The position numbers and the translations under genes were made by a program. The notes under the pieces are model-generated. The model was not told the origin of the DNA and did no database searches. It saw only the letters and a program-made list of their open reading frames with translations. From Cornus controversa (Eukaryota; Streptophyta; Magnoliopsida; Cornales; Cornaceae), in contig CM048845.1 of the NCBI GenBank assembly GCA_026545225.1, positions 77,767,533 through 77,831,532 of the forward strand: a DNA stretch of 64,000 nucleotides. The letters are read 5' to 3'. Positions within the stretch are counted from its first letter, which is position 1, and the number at the start of each line of letters is the position of its first letter. Below are positions 37,309-50,490 of the stretch, in pieces.

Positions 37309-38108
37309 TTTTGTTTAAGACTAAAATTGAAGTCAACAATAAAAAAAGAAAAAATTATCTGTGCAATTCATTACTTTAGGAGATGGTAGATGAATATATA
37401 CATATCATTTCACTATCCCTACGCCAAACATGGGTTATGATCACTTGAACAGGGTATTATAAATTAATAGTTAATAAAGCAATGTTTGGTGGTCCAAAGA
37501 GATAACCTATGTTTAAGAACAATGAAAGTTGGAAAAATAAAGGCCATTCATATGATAATTATAAAACGACAATGCGGTCATTATCAGCCACATGGAGCGT
37601 TCGCGATCATGATTTTCTTTAACTTTTCTTCTTCTTTTTTTTAGGTTTTTTTAAGATTTCAAACACCATGGAATCTATAGTGTAATGGGGTTTTATTTTA
37701 ATACATAATTGTTCAAGTGTAGGACCCTCGAAAGGAATATGTTACCACCCTTGATTGAGTATTTAATGAAGTTGATGAGTTGGCTTTAGGTAACCAATTT
37801 CAAGAAGTTGATTTTGACGTGCTTAATTGTCAATTTAATGTTGAAGGAATATATATATATATATACACAACATGATTCATGCAGTGGTGTTCTTCAGCTA
37901 GCTAGTTACACTTTTATCTTTTGCATGAACCTTGCAGGAATGCTCAATGCGCAGTCCTCTGTTGAAAATCATGAGGTACATGCAGTTCCATATACAAAAA
38001 GTTCTTCTGGTACAGAGAATTGACATTGCAACTGATCTAGTTTCTTATGATTAATAATATAAAAAAAAAACCATCAAAATATCGAGAAATTATTATGTAC
38101 TTTCAAAC
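36767..38108. other. Intergenic, no gene
   Basis: Holds a (TA)n at 37270-37307. The stretch 36930-37190 has fewer simple repeats and could be low-copy. Nothing codes. Confidence 0.4.
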
Positions 38109-38622
38109 TAGGTAGCATGGATACTTTTACAAAAATAACATATCTGTATCAGATACCGATACTCCTTGGATACTATCGGATACGTGTTCAATACTTTCTA
38201 AACGTATCTATAATTTTAAAATATATATTTTTATTTCTAACACGTATGCGATACTTCTCAAATACTTTAAAATACATTTTTAACAAGTTTTGAACAAGAA
38301 AATGTAGTTTTTCCAACAATAATATCATATTATAATTGTTAAGAAAAGTTTAAAATTCTTTTTTGAGATACATATCATGATTTAGTACAAAATTCATACA
38401 TGCTAATTATACAATGACTCTTAACTCTTATTTTATTTTTTAATAATAATATTTTATAAAAAAATATTCATAATTCATTTTTTGCATATATAAAAATATA
38501 ACTTATTATTTTTATTTTGTCATATCCTGCGCATACTCATATTCTGTTTTTTTAGATTTACTGTATTGCCGTATCCGTATTGTGTCGTACCCGTGTTCTG
38601 TATCCGTATCCATACTTCCTAA
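38109..38622. mobile_element. GATACGG variant of the GACACGG family, copy D
   Basis: Left TAGGTAGCATGGATAC, right (other strand) TTAGGAAGTATGGATACGG. Right terminus has repeated CCGTATC/CGTACCC words and the left GATACC/GGATACT words, parallel to the GACACGG arrays of copies A-C but with T replacing C in the motif. AT-rich core. End positions approximate. Confidence 0.55.
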
Positions 38623-39290
38623 CCTCCAAGGTACCAACAATGTATAATCGCTGCTGGCTAATGATTAATTATTATTATTAAAAAAAAAAAATGAGTACAT
38701 AATTGGTGTACACAATAATTTTTTCAAAATCTCATATAATTCTATAAGATCAATGCTAAAAAAGAAGGGAAAAGAATTCAAAAGTTTTTGAACCAACAAG
38801 AGAAGTAAGGATCTATAAAAGGGGTAAGTATATGAAAACTTAAGCAGAAGCCTTGTGTACTGAGTACGATATTTTTTATTTATATGGAAGCTTATATGAG
38901 TCTTGCCCAATATAATTTGAAAATTTTATGTTGATAAAAACACAAATTTTTAATTAACATTATAGAATTTTAATTATATTATAAAAAGTAGTTAATACAA
39001 ACAAATGAATTTAATAGTAATGTATCTTTCTTTGAGACATTTATGTGAATATCCTGGTATATATAGAAGTGGTCGTGGAAGTTGATAAAAACGCAATAAA
39101 TAGATTTACTTGCTCGTTTGTTTAACTTTTCAGATTAATCCAATTTTAGTCTAATTAAAAATTAATCAACCATACAAAGCAAGTAAATAAAGTAAAGTGT
39201 GGAGATAACACCAGATGTACATGAAAAATTCAAGATAGGAAAAAATCACAGGTAATATTGTAGTTCGGAGACGAAGCAAAGTACAACAGA
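38623..39290. other. Intergenic, no gene
   Basis: AT-rich; nothing identified. Confidence 0.4.
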
Positions 39291-39610
39291 CTCTGTCTCA
39301 AACTCACACCCACCCCACTTTCCCAAGAATTTGATAGTAAAAGCTTCAAGCTTACTCTTATGACTTCACATTTAATTGTTGTAAACTTCAGGCTAACATT
39401 ATAATCCTTGTAGAAGGATAGCTAGAAGAACACGAACAGTCCACAAATATTCTCTCTTAGACTCACACCCACTCCACTCTGCAAAGAATTTGATATTGAA
39501 AGCCTTATGCTTACTCTTGTGACTTCATGTACAATTGCCGCAAACTTTAGACTAACATCACAATCCTTGTAAAATGATAGCTAGAAGAACACAAACGCTC
39601 CATAAATATT
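39291..39610. repeat. Tandem duplication, two ~160-bp units
   Basis: 39291-39451 and 39452-39610 align end to end with roughly 80-85% identity by eye: ACTCACACCCAC-CCACT, AAGAATTTGATA, TTACTCTT.TGACTTCA, AATCCTTGTA and GATAGCTAGAAGAACAC occur in the same order. No coding frame; may be part of a decayed retroelement. Confidence 0.8.
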
Positions 39611-41404
39611 CTTTCCCCTTCGTAATGCGATTGTCTTCCCCTTCCTAAAAAATGAACAGTTGAGAAGAAACCAAACGAACTAGTGCCTTGATCAACAAAT
39701 AAATTCTGAAGTAGTTTTCGAACAATTGATCAAGTAGAGAGAGTCATAATCTTAAATCACGCAGTGAATATGTATGTGCTCTCAAAGAAAAATAAACAGA
39801 AAATTAATGAAGAATTTTCTACTCTAATACTTCTCAAAACTTTCTCTCTCTAAAATGATATTTTTCATAAAGCATAAAAAAACATAAGATAGTATTTATA
39901 GATGATGAAGTCCTAAATTTTTTTGAAAAACAAGTTTAAAAACACTTTAGTATATTTTTCAAAGTCTCAAATAATTTTAGAAACCAATTTGAGTCAAAAC
40001 AATACTTTTCTTATTGAAAAAGAACATCTTAGCAAAGTTGGACCGATCGTGAGTTTTGGACTAGTTGAGGCTTCATATGGACTGGTCCACTGTGCTCAAA
40101 TTTTAATTTTGGAGAAATCGAGATATGTTGGACCAGTCTAGGAAACAAGTGAACTGATCTAACTTTGAAAACTATGAAAAAAATTAAGTTTAAAACCCTA
40201 GTTTTTAAAATTGGACTTAAAAATAAAGTGCAAAATATTCTTACACGCTTACCTTTGACTATACGATATTCTCACTTGAACAACGGTAGCCATGCACTTG
40301 ATCTTCAGCATCATGATTGATTACAAGAATTGAACCATAAATTATAACTCGATCAACTTAGTTTGATACCGAAAATTTTCAATTACAAATATACATGTCA
40401 CAATTTCTAAAAAATTTATACAAAAAGAAAAGGTAAATTAAAAGTTTAGTCACATGACTTAATTATTAGGAAAGAAATTGAATGTAAGGGAGAGAAGATG
40501 GGATGAATGAGATATACGTAGAGAAAGAATATTGTCATTTCCTAATTTTGTTCGGTTGGATGGAAGAGAATGGAAAGGGATAATATCTTACTTTGTTTGT
40601 TAGAATAAAAGAGAAGAGAGATTGCTAATATTGAGTTTCTCTAATAACTATGAAGGGTGGTATTATAATTTAATTTTTTTATAATAGTCTTACTTCTCTC
40701 CTTTTTTTTCTTTCCTCCATAGTTGGAGGGATGAAAACTTTTAAAATAGGAAGAATGATTCATCTATCCTCTTTTCTCTTCTCTCTTTATCTCCTCTCTA
40801 CCATACGAAAGAAGTTTGTCTCTTCTTTCCAAACTTTCCTCCATGGCTTCTTCCTTCCCTTCCGTCCTACCAAACAGCTAGACCATGTATATTCTAACAT
40901 TTATTTGCTTAGTAATTAAGCATTTCATGCAAAACAGGCTTGCTAGAGCCAAAAAAAGGAGGAAAATAATGGATGATCTCCATTATAATGGGGTGTCCAA
41001 ACATGCCCTTATTGTTTATCATCATTTTATATATATGGTAATCATCTGATCACTTTTGCATCTAATAATTCTCTTATCACTTTATATTACCCATCTATGT
41101 CTTTAAAAAACTAATTTAATAGAGAATCAAGTGCTTATATAACAAAGGTTTTACTGATGTGCTGTAGAAACTTGTTTTTTATTATTATGACTAGCATCCA
41201 TTTTCATTCCAATAATTTATTAAATACAGCTTTGAAATAAAAATAACATATTCTAATATTTGACCTTTAAATTGTAGTTGTAATCTATAGTTGTTATGTC
41301 CATGGGTATTTTAAATATATATAAGACTCTGATATTGTGTGAATGTTGTTTATTTTATTACATTAATGTATTATTGTTTAGTTAAAGGGAGATATGTTTA
41401 ACTG

Positions 41405-41459
<55 letters not shown>

Positions 41460-42420
41460 GTAATGGATACGAGCCTCTAAAGAACATAGGAGGTAATCAT
41501 TATTGAATGATTAGCCCAAAAAAGGAATCATCCGAGGTTAGGCATTGATTTCCATGCATCATATCAATCTTTCATAATCAAGAAAGAGTAGTTTTAATAT
41601 TCACAAACTCATTTACAACCATCCATTAATCTCTTAGAACAGTCTTCACCTTTTAATATATTTCTGTTTGTTTAAAGAGAAAAAAAAAAATTGGGTTAAT
41701 CCATTTTATGTGTGGTGGTAATTGTGTTGGGTGGTTAAATATTTAAATGAACATGTATAGTTAGATTTTGAAATCAGTCAAATATAAGAATCAATTCTAG
41801 TTGTTGTGCTTGCAAAGAGATTGTCCCACCTTCCCAAAGAAAAACAAAAGTTTGTCCCACTTGGCGTAGACAAGTTGAGAATTAAATATAAATTAATTAA
41901 TGCACATTTTTGTCAATTTCATCCAATCTCTACAGTAAAATTAAATTAATGTGGTGAGTCAATATTTGGTAACAATGTTACGAAAGCTAAGTAGGGTCAT
42001 CGGATTTAAACATTGAATTAGTAGTAACTAATTACAGTTTTGTGTCCGAAGACCAAGTATTATTGGTTGAACATGATGTTGTCACCGAGATTATCAAGAA
42101 GATATTGTTAATTTTTATATAGCAAAGACCACCATTTAGGGCATATACTAAGACTCATAGGAGCACTTGGAAGAATCACAAGGAGCTCACTGATCTAAAT
42201 TATTTGAGCTGGTCAATATATATATATATATATATATTGAGACGAAGATAACTATGATGTTTTTTTTTTTAAATCATATTCCACGACTCAAGGTTCACCG
42301 TCACAATCAGATTTTAAATAATACACTACATATACACATTATAAATACCCGAGGTGTAGCATAATGTTTCACAAGTTTTCTAAAGAATAGGCCACTTGAG
42401 AAACATAATCTATTGTATTA

Positions 42421-42451
<31 letters not shown>

Positions 42452-43319
42452 CTTCTTTTGTGCAATAATAATCATTATGTGTACCTTTACAATTCTTTAA
42501 AGAGAAAAATAAATTGTTTAAGTTCAAAACTTTAAATATTAATCCAAACCTAATTAATTGGATTATTTTAAACTAAAAAGTAGAAAAAGAACAGATGAAG
42601 CCCAAAAACACACATGGGTTAAAGCAAGTATAATAAATTAATAATAGACCAAAAATAATAAATTAAAAAAAAAACACCTCCTAGCTTTCTTTACTAGTCA
42701 TGAACTTGCACATAAATAATAGTATACAGATAACAATAGATGTCTACGATTATTAAATACATAAATAATTCAAATTTTAAAAACACATTAAGTTCATGAA
42801 TTAATGACAAACATTAGTTATTACTTTTTATTAGAGTTGCAAGTTGGCCACTTTTAGGGTCAGCTGAAGCTCAACTCAAAATATAAAAGCTCTCACGTAA
42901 AAGTTTTTGATCTTGTATCGAGATCCGAGTTGAAAAATCGGGTTGCTCTTGAATTTGGTTACTCTTATACAATTTTTTTCAAAAGTATTGAATGTAAATA
43001 AATAAAAATATTGCAAAAATAAAAAAATTAAAATTTTTTTTTAAGCGTATGCAAATGTACTGATACCCACAATATTACCTCTAAAGTTAAACACTAAATC
43101 GTTTATTAAAAAGAGAGAGATGATACTGTATGGACTAATATCTACTATTGATAAATTCTAAAAATATTTAGTTCTTGAAAGAATTAATATACAGTAAATC
43201 AATTGACCAGCTCAATAATTGACAGGGTCAAATAATTGATTAATTATTCAAAACATTAGTTCCCGTTCGTATATATACACACATAGATCGATATATATAT
43301 ATATATATATATGGGTTTG
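39611..43319. other. Intergenic with small repeats, no gene
   Basis: At about 40546-40878 there is a probable small MITE (left TTTGTTCGGTTGGATGGAAG, right on other strand GCTGTTTGGTAGGACGGAAG). (TA)n runs at 41406-41457, 42218-42238 and 42423-42450. From about 42836 a short degraded copy of the GAGCT/AGCTC-type element (TAGAGTTGCAAGTTGG) appears. No coding sequence found. Confidence 0.4.
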
Positions 43320-44030
43320 GCACGTGCGAGGTGATGGAGACATGGGAGATATATAATCAGAAGGTAGAGTTGGTTGATCTTCGGAGGACAAATCAATCAG
43401 TTTAAAGTCAAGGCGGTGGTGACAGTGGCTTTACAATTTGTTTGCTTTGGAGGTTTAGGCCTCCCCTCGTGGGTTTCTTTTGTTTTTGCCCCCTCGATCA
43501 TCACATCAAACTTATACATGTGTATAGACTCGGAAATAATACATATATGTAAGATATATAGAGAGAGAAAGTAGAGAAAAAAAAAGAGAGATATTTAGAG
43601 AGAGATAGAGAGATGGTCTGGTGCCTTAAAAATGGGGGGTACTCTTCTGGGATTGGGACAAGTTGTTGCTTTGTATCAGCCCCAAGCCCGGCAAAAGGAA
43701 CACACCAGGAATAGGTTTGATCCCCACGGAACAGGGAAGCGCGTTTACAACACGTTCCAGAAAGTGGATAAGAATGGTGCTGTAAAGTGACGCGCTTTGA
43801 ATGCGAGTGTGTTTTGGTGGGGAAGGTTATGGGACCCAATTAAAAGCAGCGGGTTTTAAGGGCTCGAAAGGGCTAAGCAGTTCCCAATAAAAAGTAACAA
43901 GTGGCTCGTGGCCGACAGCTATAGGCTGCCCTGCACCATCTGTGTGTTTTGACTTGGAGACCGCACGTGATATATCACCCCCGACCCACTCGTAATCTTT
44001 CAATGCTACAACCTTTGTATATATATACAA
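43320..44030. other. GC-elevated, low-repeat island of unknown nature
   Basis: GC content is clearly above the surrounding AT-rich DNA, with CACGTG at 43321 and 43963 and GGCGGTGGTGACAGTGGC near 43410. Frames are open on both strands (for example minus 43501-43839 and 43827-44030) but neither gives a recognisable protein. It could be conserved regulatory DNA, an untranslated exon or a degraded gene. Confidence 0.35.
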
Positions 44031-46609
44031 TACAATAATACTACAAATATATCTATATTATTTGAATTTCTCTCAAAAAAATAAAAATAAAAATAATAAT
44101 AATAATAATAATCAAAGAGTCAAAAATACTTAAAAAAAATTAATTATCTAATAATATAAATTTTTTTTTTTTATCTACCATTCACCCACTACATTCACAC
44201 ATAAATTTACATACACATTCACCTAATTCTTAAAATAACATTTATATCTAAATTTATATACACTATTCACTTGTCTTCATACTTAAAATGACATTATATA
44301 TTTTTTTTTATAGTGGCATGGACATAATAGGCTATTGCATGTATGTATATATGTATGTATATATATATATAGATACAGTGTGAGAGAGAGAGAGGATAAA
44401 GAGAGAGAGAAACACACAGCACAGGTTAGCCATGGCCAAGTACAGCTCAGAGTCAATGGACAGATGATGCAGATCAGGATCTTCCTCCGTATAAAGAGAG
44501 GTCCAGCACTTTTAATTAAGTGCCTCAAAATGACGGGATCTTGATACACATGCACCATCTTACATTATTCAATCAAGACGCAACAGACGCAATATTACTT
44601 ATATTACATTAAAAAAAAAAATCCAATACAGACAGTATCGTTATCTCAAAAATGACACATACACAACATTTTAAGTGTAATGGTTTCGCATTTGCAATAG
44701 GTGTTGAACCCTCTCCTGACAAGAGCAGTGAACTCTCCCTGTTTCACCACTAGATTGAGTTAATTTTTTTTGGATGTATAAAAAGTTAAATGAATAATTA
44801 AATACATTTTTGAATTCATTAGTTAAATATAAAAAGTTCATGATGGGGACTCTCATGATAATATTATTTTTTTGTGTATTACTTATGTTTTCTCCATGTA
44901 AGATTTTATATGTATAGTTTTGTTTTCTGTTTCAAGAAAAACTGAAAATTATAAAATTGTAAAAAAACTTTGCTTGGTTCAATTTTATGAGTATTCAGTT
45001 ATAAAAGTTTTGTTTTAAGATAATTGTCTTTTATAATTCTTTGAATATTTTTCTGAATTCTTGAGGATTGTTTTCAAAAAACTAAATCAAGCAAATCCTA
45101 AACCTCTTCACTCGCTAAAATAGAAGTAGACTAGTGAATGCCATTTTCTAATTAATAGGCTACGTTTTTGAAATGACACTTTTATGCATATGAATGTGGT
45201 TACGAACCATGTTAACGAGACATGAAACATAACACCATAAATACTTACTATGCAGTACTTCTGTCAATAAAAAAATTATTTTTCTTTAATAATAATAAAT
45301 TATTAGTCAAAATATTATATTTATGATACCGAGTTATACTTATTTTTTTAGCAAATGCACTACACTTTTTAATAAGGTATTTTTAAAGCTATAATATATA
45401 TCCACAGAAGTAAGTACAATCCCCAGTATTCCCCAGTCCCTGCACTTAAATTATACATTGATTATATTATTTATGAAATTAGAAACAATGATATGATCTT
45501 ATCTTTAAATGTCGGTAACGGTGTTGTATTTCACGCGCCAAATATGGTGAGTTTGGGGAAAATTAATTAAGAAGGTGAGGTTAGGTGGGAAGTGTGGGGT
45601 CACATATGAGACTCAGTGGTACTTAAACCCCCCCCCTCCGTGACGATGAATCGAGGACGTGAACAACTGCACACACCAGAAGCTTAGCTAGCTCAGAAGA
45701 AATGTACTCAGCAGATTTGTTTTTTCAAACATCAAAACCATTGCAGCCATAAAATATATATATATATATATATATAAGCCAGAAGGATAGTCAAACCCAT
45801 TCTGCGTTGAGGTTACGTGAATTCAGTATATGATTTGACATTTTTGATTCGTGTTACAATAATCTTCTTGGCTTCTTCAACAATTGACAACCCTAAGGAT
45901 AACATCAAAACTGTCACTTTGGTCGTGTACATAACTCTACTTTCATTTCCTAAAATTTACTTTTCCACCAATCTGATCATAATTAAGGATAATCAGAAGC
46001 TTGAATATTTAAGTTAAAATGATTTTTCGAATAGGCATGTGTACCAATTAGAAAAATAATAATAATAATTTTAAAAAACAAAAATAATAATAATAAATAA
46101 CCTATCCATTTGTGGTTTTTTTTTTTTCTAGACTGGTTAAAAACCCTAATACATGCATGAACCTCTAATCAAATTTAGTGCAAATTCTATATATTGGATG
46201 ATAAAATACAAGTCCAAATAGCAAACTAACTACAAAAATTCACGTGGGGCCCGGTCCTCATAATTTCATCCTATCATAATTTTTTCTTTCTCTTATCCAT
46301 TTTATTGGACTTACTCTTTTGGTCACTAGTAATACAATAAATTTGCATTTATATACTAGTATTGAAGAAAATGTATAGTATCAACGTCTAATATAGTAAT
46401 CTCACACAAACTTTTATCAATTGGTCACACTCTTAATACTTTTTTCTTAAATTGGCCTAACAATAACAAATTGAATTGCTAGATCCCTGGTCAATATAAT
46501 TGTGGTTTCTTGTATACTAGGAACCAACTGTGCAATAAAACTATAGAAGGGGGACTATGGTTACAATCATATATATATATATATATATAGAAGGGGGACT
46601 ATGGTTACA

Positions 46610-46669
<60 letters not shown>

Positions 46670-48420
46670 ACAAGGTTACAATCATATTGATTACGTAAAA
46701 AGATCCCTTTTGAATAAGATGAATGGGTTTTTAAGAAAAAGAGCCCAACACGGTTAAGTTTTTGTCTATTCAAGTTCAACTTTAGTTTATCCAAATCAAA
46801 ACTCTGAATACCTCGAATGTGGCTCATTTACTCAATTTCAATCATGATCTCAAGCTCTATAGCAAATTTAAGTTTAAGATCAATATTGTTAAGGAAAAAT
46901 GAACTATAAATTCTGACCATCCTTAATAAACTAGTCACATTCACATTCACATTCACGAACCTTATTGAACTTGTTCACAAATATGTTTTGAAGAATATGC
47001 TCATGAATTTAACGAGCCAGAGCTTGTTTGGGCTTAGGTAGTTTATCAAATGACCTTACGAAACAAATTTAAGCTTGATTTTTTTGTTTAGTAAACCATC
47101 TAAGTCAAGCTTTAACCAAGTCAAACCTGAACATGGTTAAAGCTTGACTCTTTTGTTTAGCAAATCATCAAGTCAAGATTTAATGAGTCTAACGTGATCA
47201 CATCAGTTCATTTGCACCACAATGATGAAACATAGTAATTTAGATACTGAAGTAATAAATTAAGGAAGATGAAATAATTGACCATATTTTTTCACCACAC
47301 TGATGTGGAATTCTCTAATATAGAAATAGATACTATTTTCTATATATGTAGATGTGAATATGTGATATAAAAAATGAACCACTAAATTTGTAAAGATTGG
47401 ATATAGAAAGAGACTCACTTTTTGTATAGATGCGATATAGAAAGAGAACTGTAAAATTTGCAAATATATATATTGACATAAAAATCCTAAAAAAGAAAAA
47501 ATAAAACGGATAAAACAACATTTAGAAGAAATATTAAAATTTATGGTCTCATGTTCCTCGCTGATTAAAGAAGTTAAATCCCTAAAATTTCGCTAGTTAA
47601 ATATCAAAAGTGACTATTGGTACCGAAGAGGGCGTTAATTATTGTATATGAGTTAGGTAAGTCAGAGTCAAGTCCTTAAAAATTGCACCCCCACACACAA
47701 CAAATTAGAATTCTCTATTTGACGTTTAAGCTTTGCTATTGCTAGGACTTTGCGATCTCTCTCTCATCATCATCATCCATGAATCAGTCAATCTTATCAT
47801 TTATGTCATGCTATGTATGGATGGTACCAAGAGTCAAGGTATACGTTTCGGCACACGACTATTGTCGCAGTGTCGGTTACACCCAATACTATTTCTTAGA
47901 TGAGCCAACCTAAAGTTAATAATTTGCTTGATTTACGGACTTATCAATCAAGCATTATATTTCTGAAAAAATTCTGCGCTACTGAAAAATATCATTTTCC
48001 TTTTATTTCATTATTTCAACTATTTTTGAGAAACTTTTAATATTTATAATCATCCAAGCGTTAGAGGCCTCTGCATGTAAAAGTGCTGATACACGGATGG
48101 AGAGGCACTTGATTATTCATCTTTCGAGTACTCTATCATTTGAGAAATGCTAGGGTTTATGAAAAAATTTCATGCCACATATCAAGAAAATTTATTGCAA
48201 GCCCATTTATCTCTCAGATGGATTCAATGAATTGAAATGAAGGAGACTATATAGATTAGGTTTTTCCCATTTTTTGTTCAATGTGGTTTAGCAATATTTG
48301 AAGCCAAACAACCCTTTGTTTCTCTTATTAAAGAAGCTATAAATACAAGCTCAGTAGAAGAGGAAGATCTTCCCCACCTCACAACACTACTTTAGTTCAT
48401 TCTACCTAATGTAATCTTAT
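44031..48420. other. Intergenic with microsatellites, no supported gene
   Basis: (GA)n at about 44382-44410 is followed by a GC-richer 150-bp patch (44412-44550) without a frame of note. CACGTGGGGCCC, a fused G-box and TCP-type site, is at 46241-46252. A duplicated block with TA runs lies at 46541-46665. At about 46780-47200 a degraded element with AAGCTTGACT/AGTCAAGCTT words is present. No gene seen. Confidence 0.35.
46541..46665. repeat. Duplicated block separated by (TA)n runs
   Basis: CTATAGAAGGGGGACTATGG plus TTACAATCATATA occurs twice (about 46542-46573 and 46585-46616), each followed by a TA run, the second to 46665. A third partial copy (GGTTACAATCATATTG) follows at 46675. Confidence 0.85.
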
Positions 48421-49140
48421 GCTCTGTTTGGTTGGAAGGATGGAAAAATAAATGGAAGGAAAATAAGGAGGGATGGATGAGGCATTCCTAGGGAAGGGAT
48501 TCTTTCTCCTCCAGTTTTTGTTTGATTAGATATATGGAAGGAATAGTAGAAAGGATTCGACAATTTTTTTTTGTTTGGTTGGAAAAAAGAAAATAAGAGT
48601 TTTTATATACTTTTACCAATATATCTTCATCAATTAGGAGAAAAAGTAAATTTCACTAAATTCACTTGGAAGCTGTGATATTAGAAGAAACTAATTAAAA
48701 AAGCTATATAATATACTTTCAAACAATTATTGTTTCTCATATTAGATTTATATTTTTTGAAATAATTATTGATATACTTTCAGACAATTATCGTTTCTCA
48801 TATCAGACTTGTATTTTTTTAAATAGTCATTCATAAAGATACACATTAATTGCAATTTTACCTTTGTGATCTTAGGAAACTATAAGAAAACATTATTTTT
48901 GAAATTTGGTAATCAATTCAGAATTAAAATAGATATTTCATAATTTTAGATCAACTTCTCATTCTTTCCCTCATCTCTTCTGCCCAATTCTGGGTGAATA
49001 CAAAGTAGTCAGTTATGAGGGATGCGTTATCCCTTCTTGCTTCCTCCCTATCTTCCCTTCCTTCCAACCAAACATGACAAACCTCATCCATCTCTCATCT
49101 TGTCCATCCCTCACAATCCATCCCTCCAACCAAACATATC
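48421..49140. mobile_element. Probable hAT-like MITE, 720 bp
   Basis: Left GCTCTGTTTGGTTGGAAGG and right (other strand) GATATGTTTGGTTGGAGGG form a TIR of about 23 bp. Inner ends also carry a second inverted copy (TTGGTTGGAA near 48570-48585; TTCCAACCAAACATG near 49060). No exact duplication. Superfamily inferred from end type only. Confidence 0.55.
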
Positions 49141-49151
49141 ATTAATTCTTA

Positions 49152-50219
49152 GAACAAAATACACTCACACCTCTTGCTCTAACTACACATATATTTATAA
49201 TTTAGCAAAACCTATACTCACAACCCGTGAGGTTTGACGCATGATTACACTTAACCTTAACACCATATGAATTGTCTGTTTTACCTCTCCATTGATTGAA
49301 AATGCATTGTTGACCTCATTTTTTTTTTTCAATTAGACAACTCTACTCTTACTTTGCTTTTAACCATAAGTTACACACACAAACACACACATATATATAT
49401 ATATATATTGTTGCAGCACTAAAAATATATTGCAAATTTTATTAAATATATTTTTAATATATGTTATATTACGTATCTTACTAAATAAATAAATTTAAAT
49501 TTAAATAAAATTTAATATATGTTATATTATGTATATTACAAATTTTACTAAAATAAAATAAAATATTAATATATTGTAATTCTTATTTTTTAAGTAAAAT
49601 ACGTAAAGTTACATTTGATTGCTTTAATCTCTTTTCCTTTTAATTGAACTATTTTAATTTTACATTACACACCATCATTGTAAGTAAAAGGAACCAAAAT
49701 TTTCTATTCCCTTGTGTGTTGATTGTACATCGAAATAGTGTTATTTCGGTGTATAAATCACAGTCAAATATCATACTCCAAGTTAAACCAGTTATGGCCC
49801 TAATGACGAATTAAAAGCTTTTGATAATATCAAAACTGGTGTCAAGTGACTTGTAGATGTTGGAGTTACAAAGAATATTCCATCAAAATTTATCAATCAG
49901 AAACATTATAACAACCTTGGTGATTTAAAATTATATTGCAAATTTTATTAAATATATTTTTAATATATGTTATATTACGTATTTTACTAAAAAAAATAAG
50001 AATTACAATATATTAAAAATTTGTTTATTTTAGTAAAATTTGTAATATATGTAATATAACATATATTAAATTAAAAAATTTCCTTTTCAATTTGTAATAT
50101 ACATAATTTTAGTAAATTTATTTATTTATTTAAATGTATTTTTTTAGTAAAATACGTAATATAACATATATTAAAAATCTATTTAAAAAAATTTGCAATA
50201 TATTTTTAGTGCTGCAACA

Positions 50220-50255
<36 letters not shown>

Positions 50256-50490
50256 CTTAAGGTTAAAAGAAAACTTAGGAAAGTAATGGTAATTTTGTCT
50301 AATTGAAAAAGAAAAATGAGATCAAGAATATCATTTCAGTCAATGTAGGGATAAAACAGATAATACATATAGTGTTAAGATTGAGTGTAATTATACGCCA
50401 AACTTCAGAGGGCGTGAGTGTAAATTTTGTCAAATTATAAATATATGTACAGTTAGAACAAACCTTATAAAGTAGGAGTGTATTTTGCCC
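49152..50490. mobile_element. Mutator-like non-autonomous element, 1339 bp, perfect 9-bp TSD
   Basis: Flanks TAATTCTTA at 49143-49151 and 50491-50499 are identical. Left end GAACAAAATACACTC, right (other strand) GGGCAAAATACACTCC. The arms extend over 400 bp, through CCGTGAGGTTTGACGC-type sequence, a microsatellite ((AC)n/(TA)n left, (TG)n right) and GTTGCAGCACTAAAAATAT. The centre (about 49700-49930) is unrelated between arms. No transposase. Confidence 0.9.
50225..50254. repeat. (TG)n microsatellite in transposon arm
   Basis: About 15 TG units in the right arm; the equivalent left-arm site has AC and TA units of different length. Confidence 0.9.

Noticed and set aside
46557..46827. Frames of alternating Ile-Tyr
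   Set aside because: Translations of (TA)n microsatellites, as also at 37152, 57931, 62323 and 63383.
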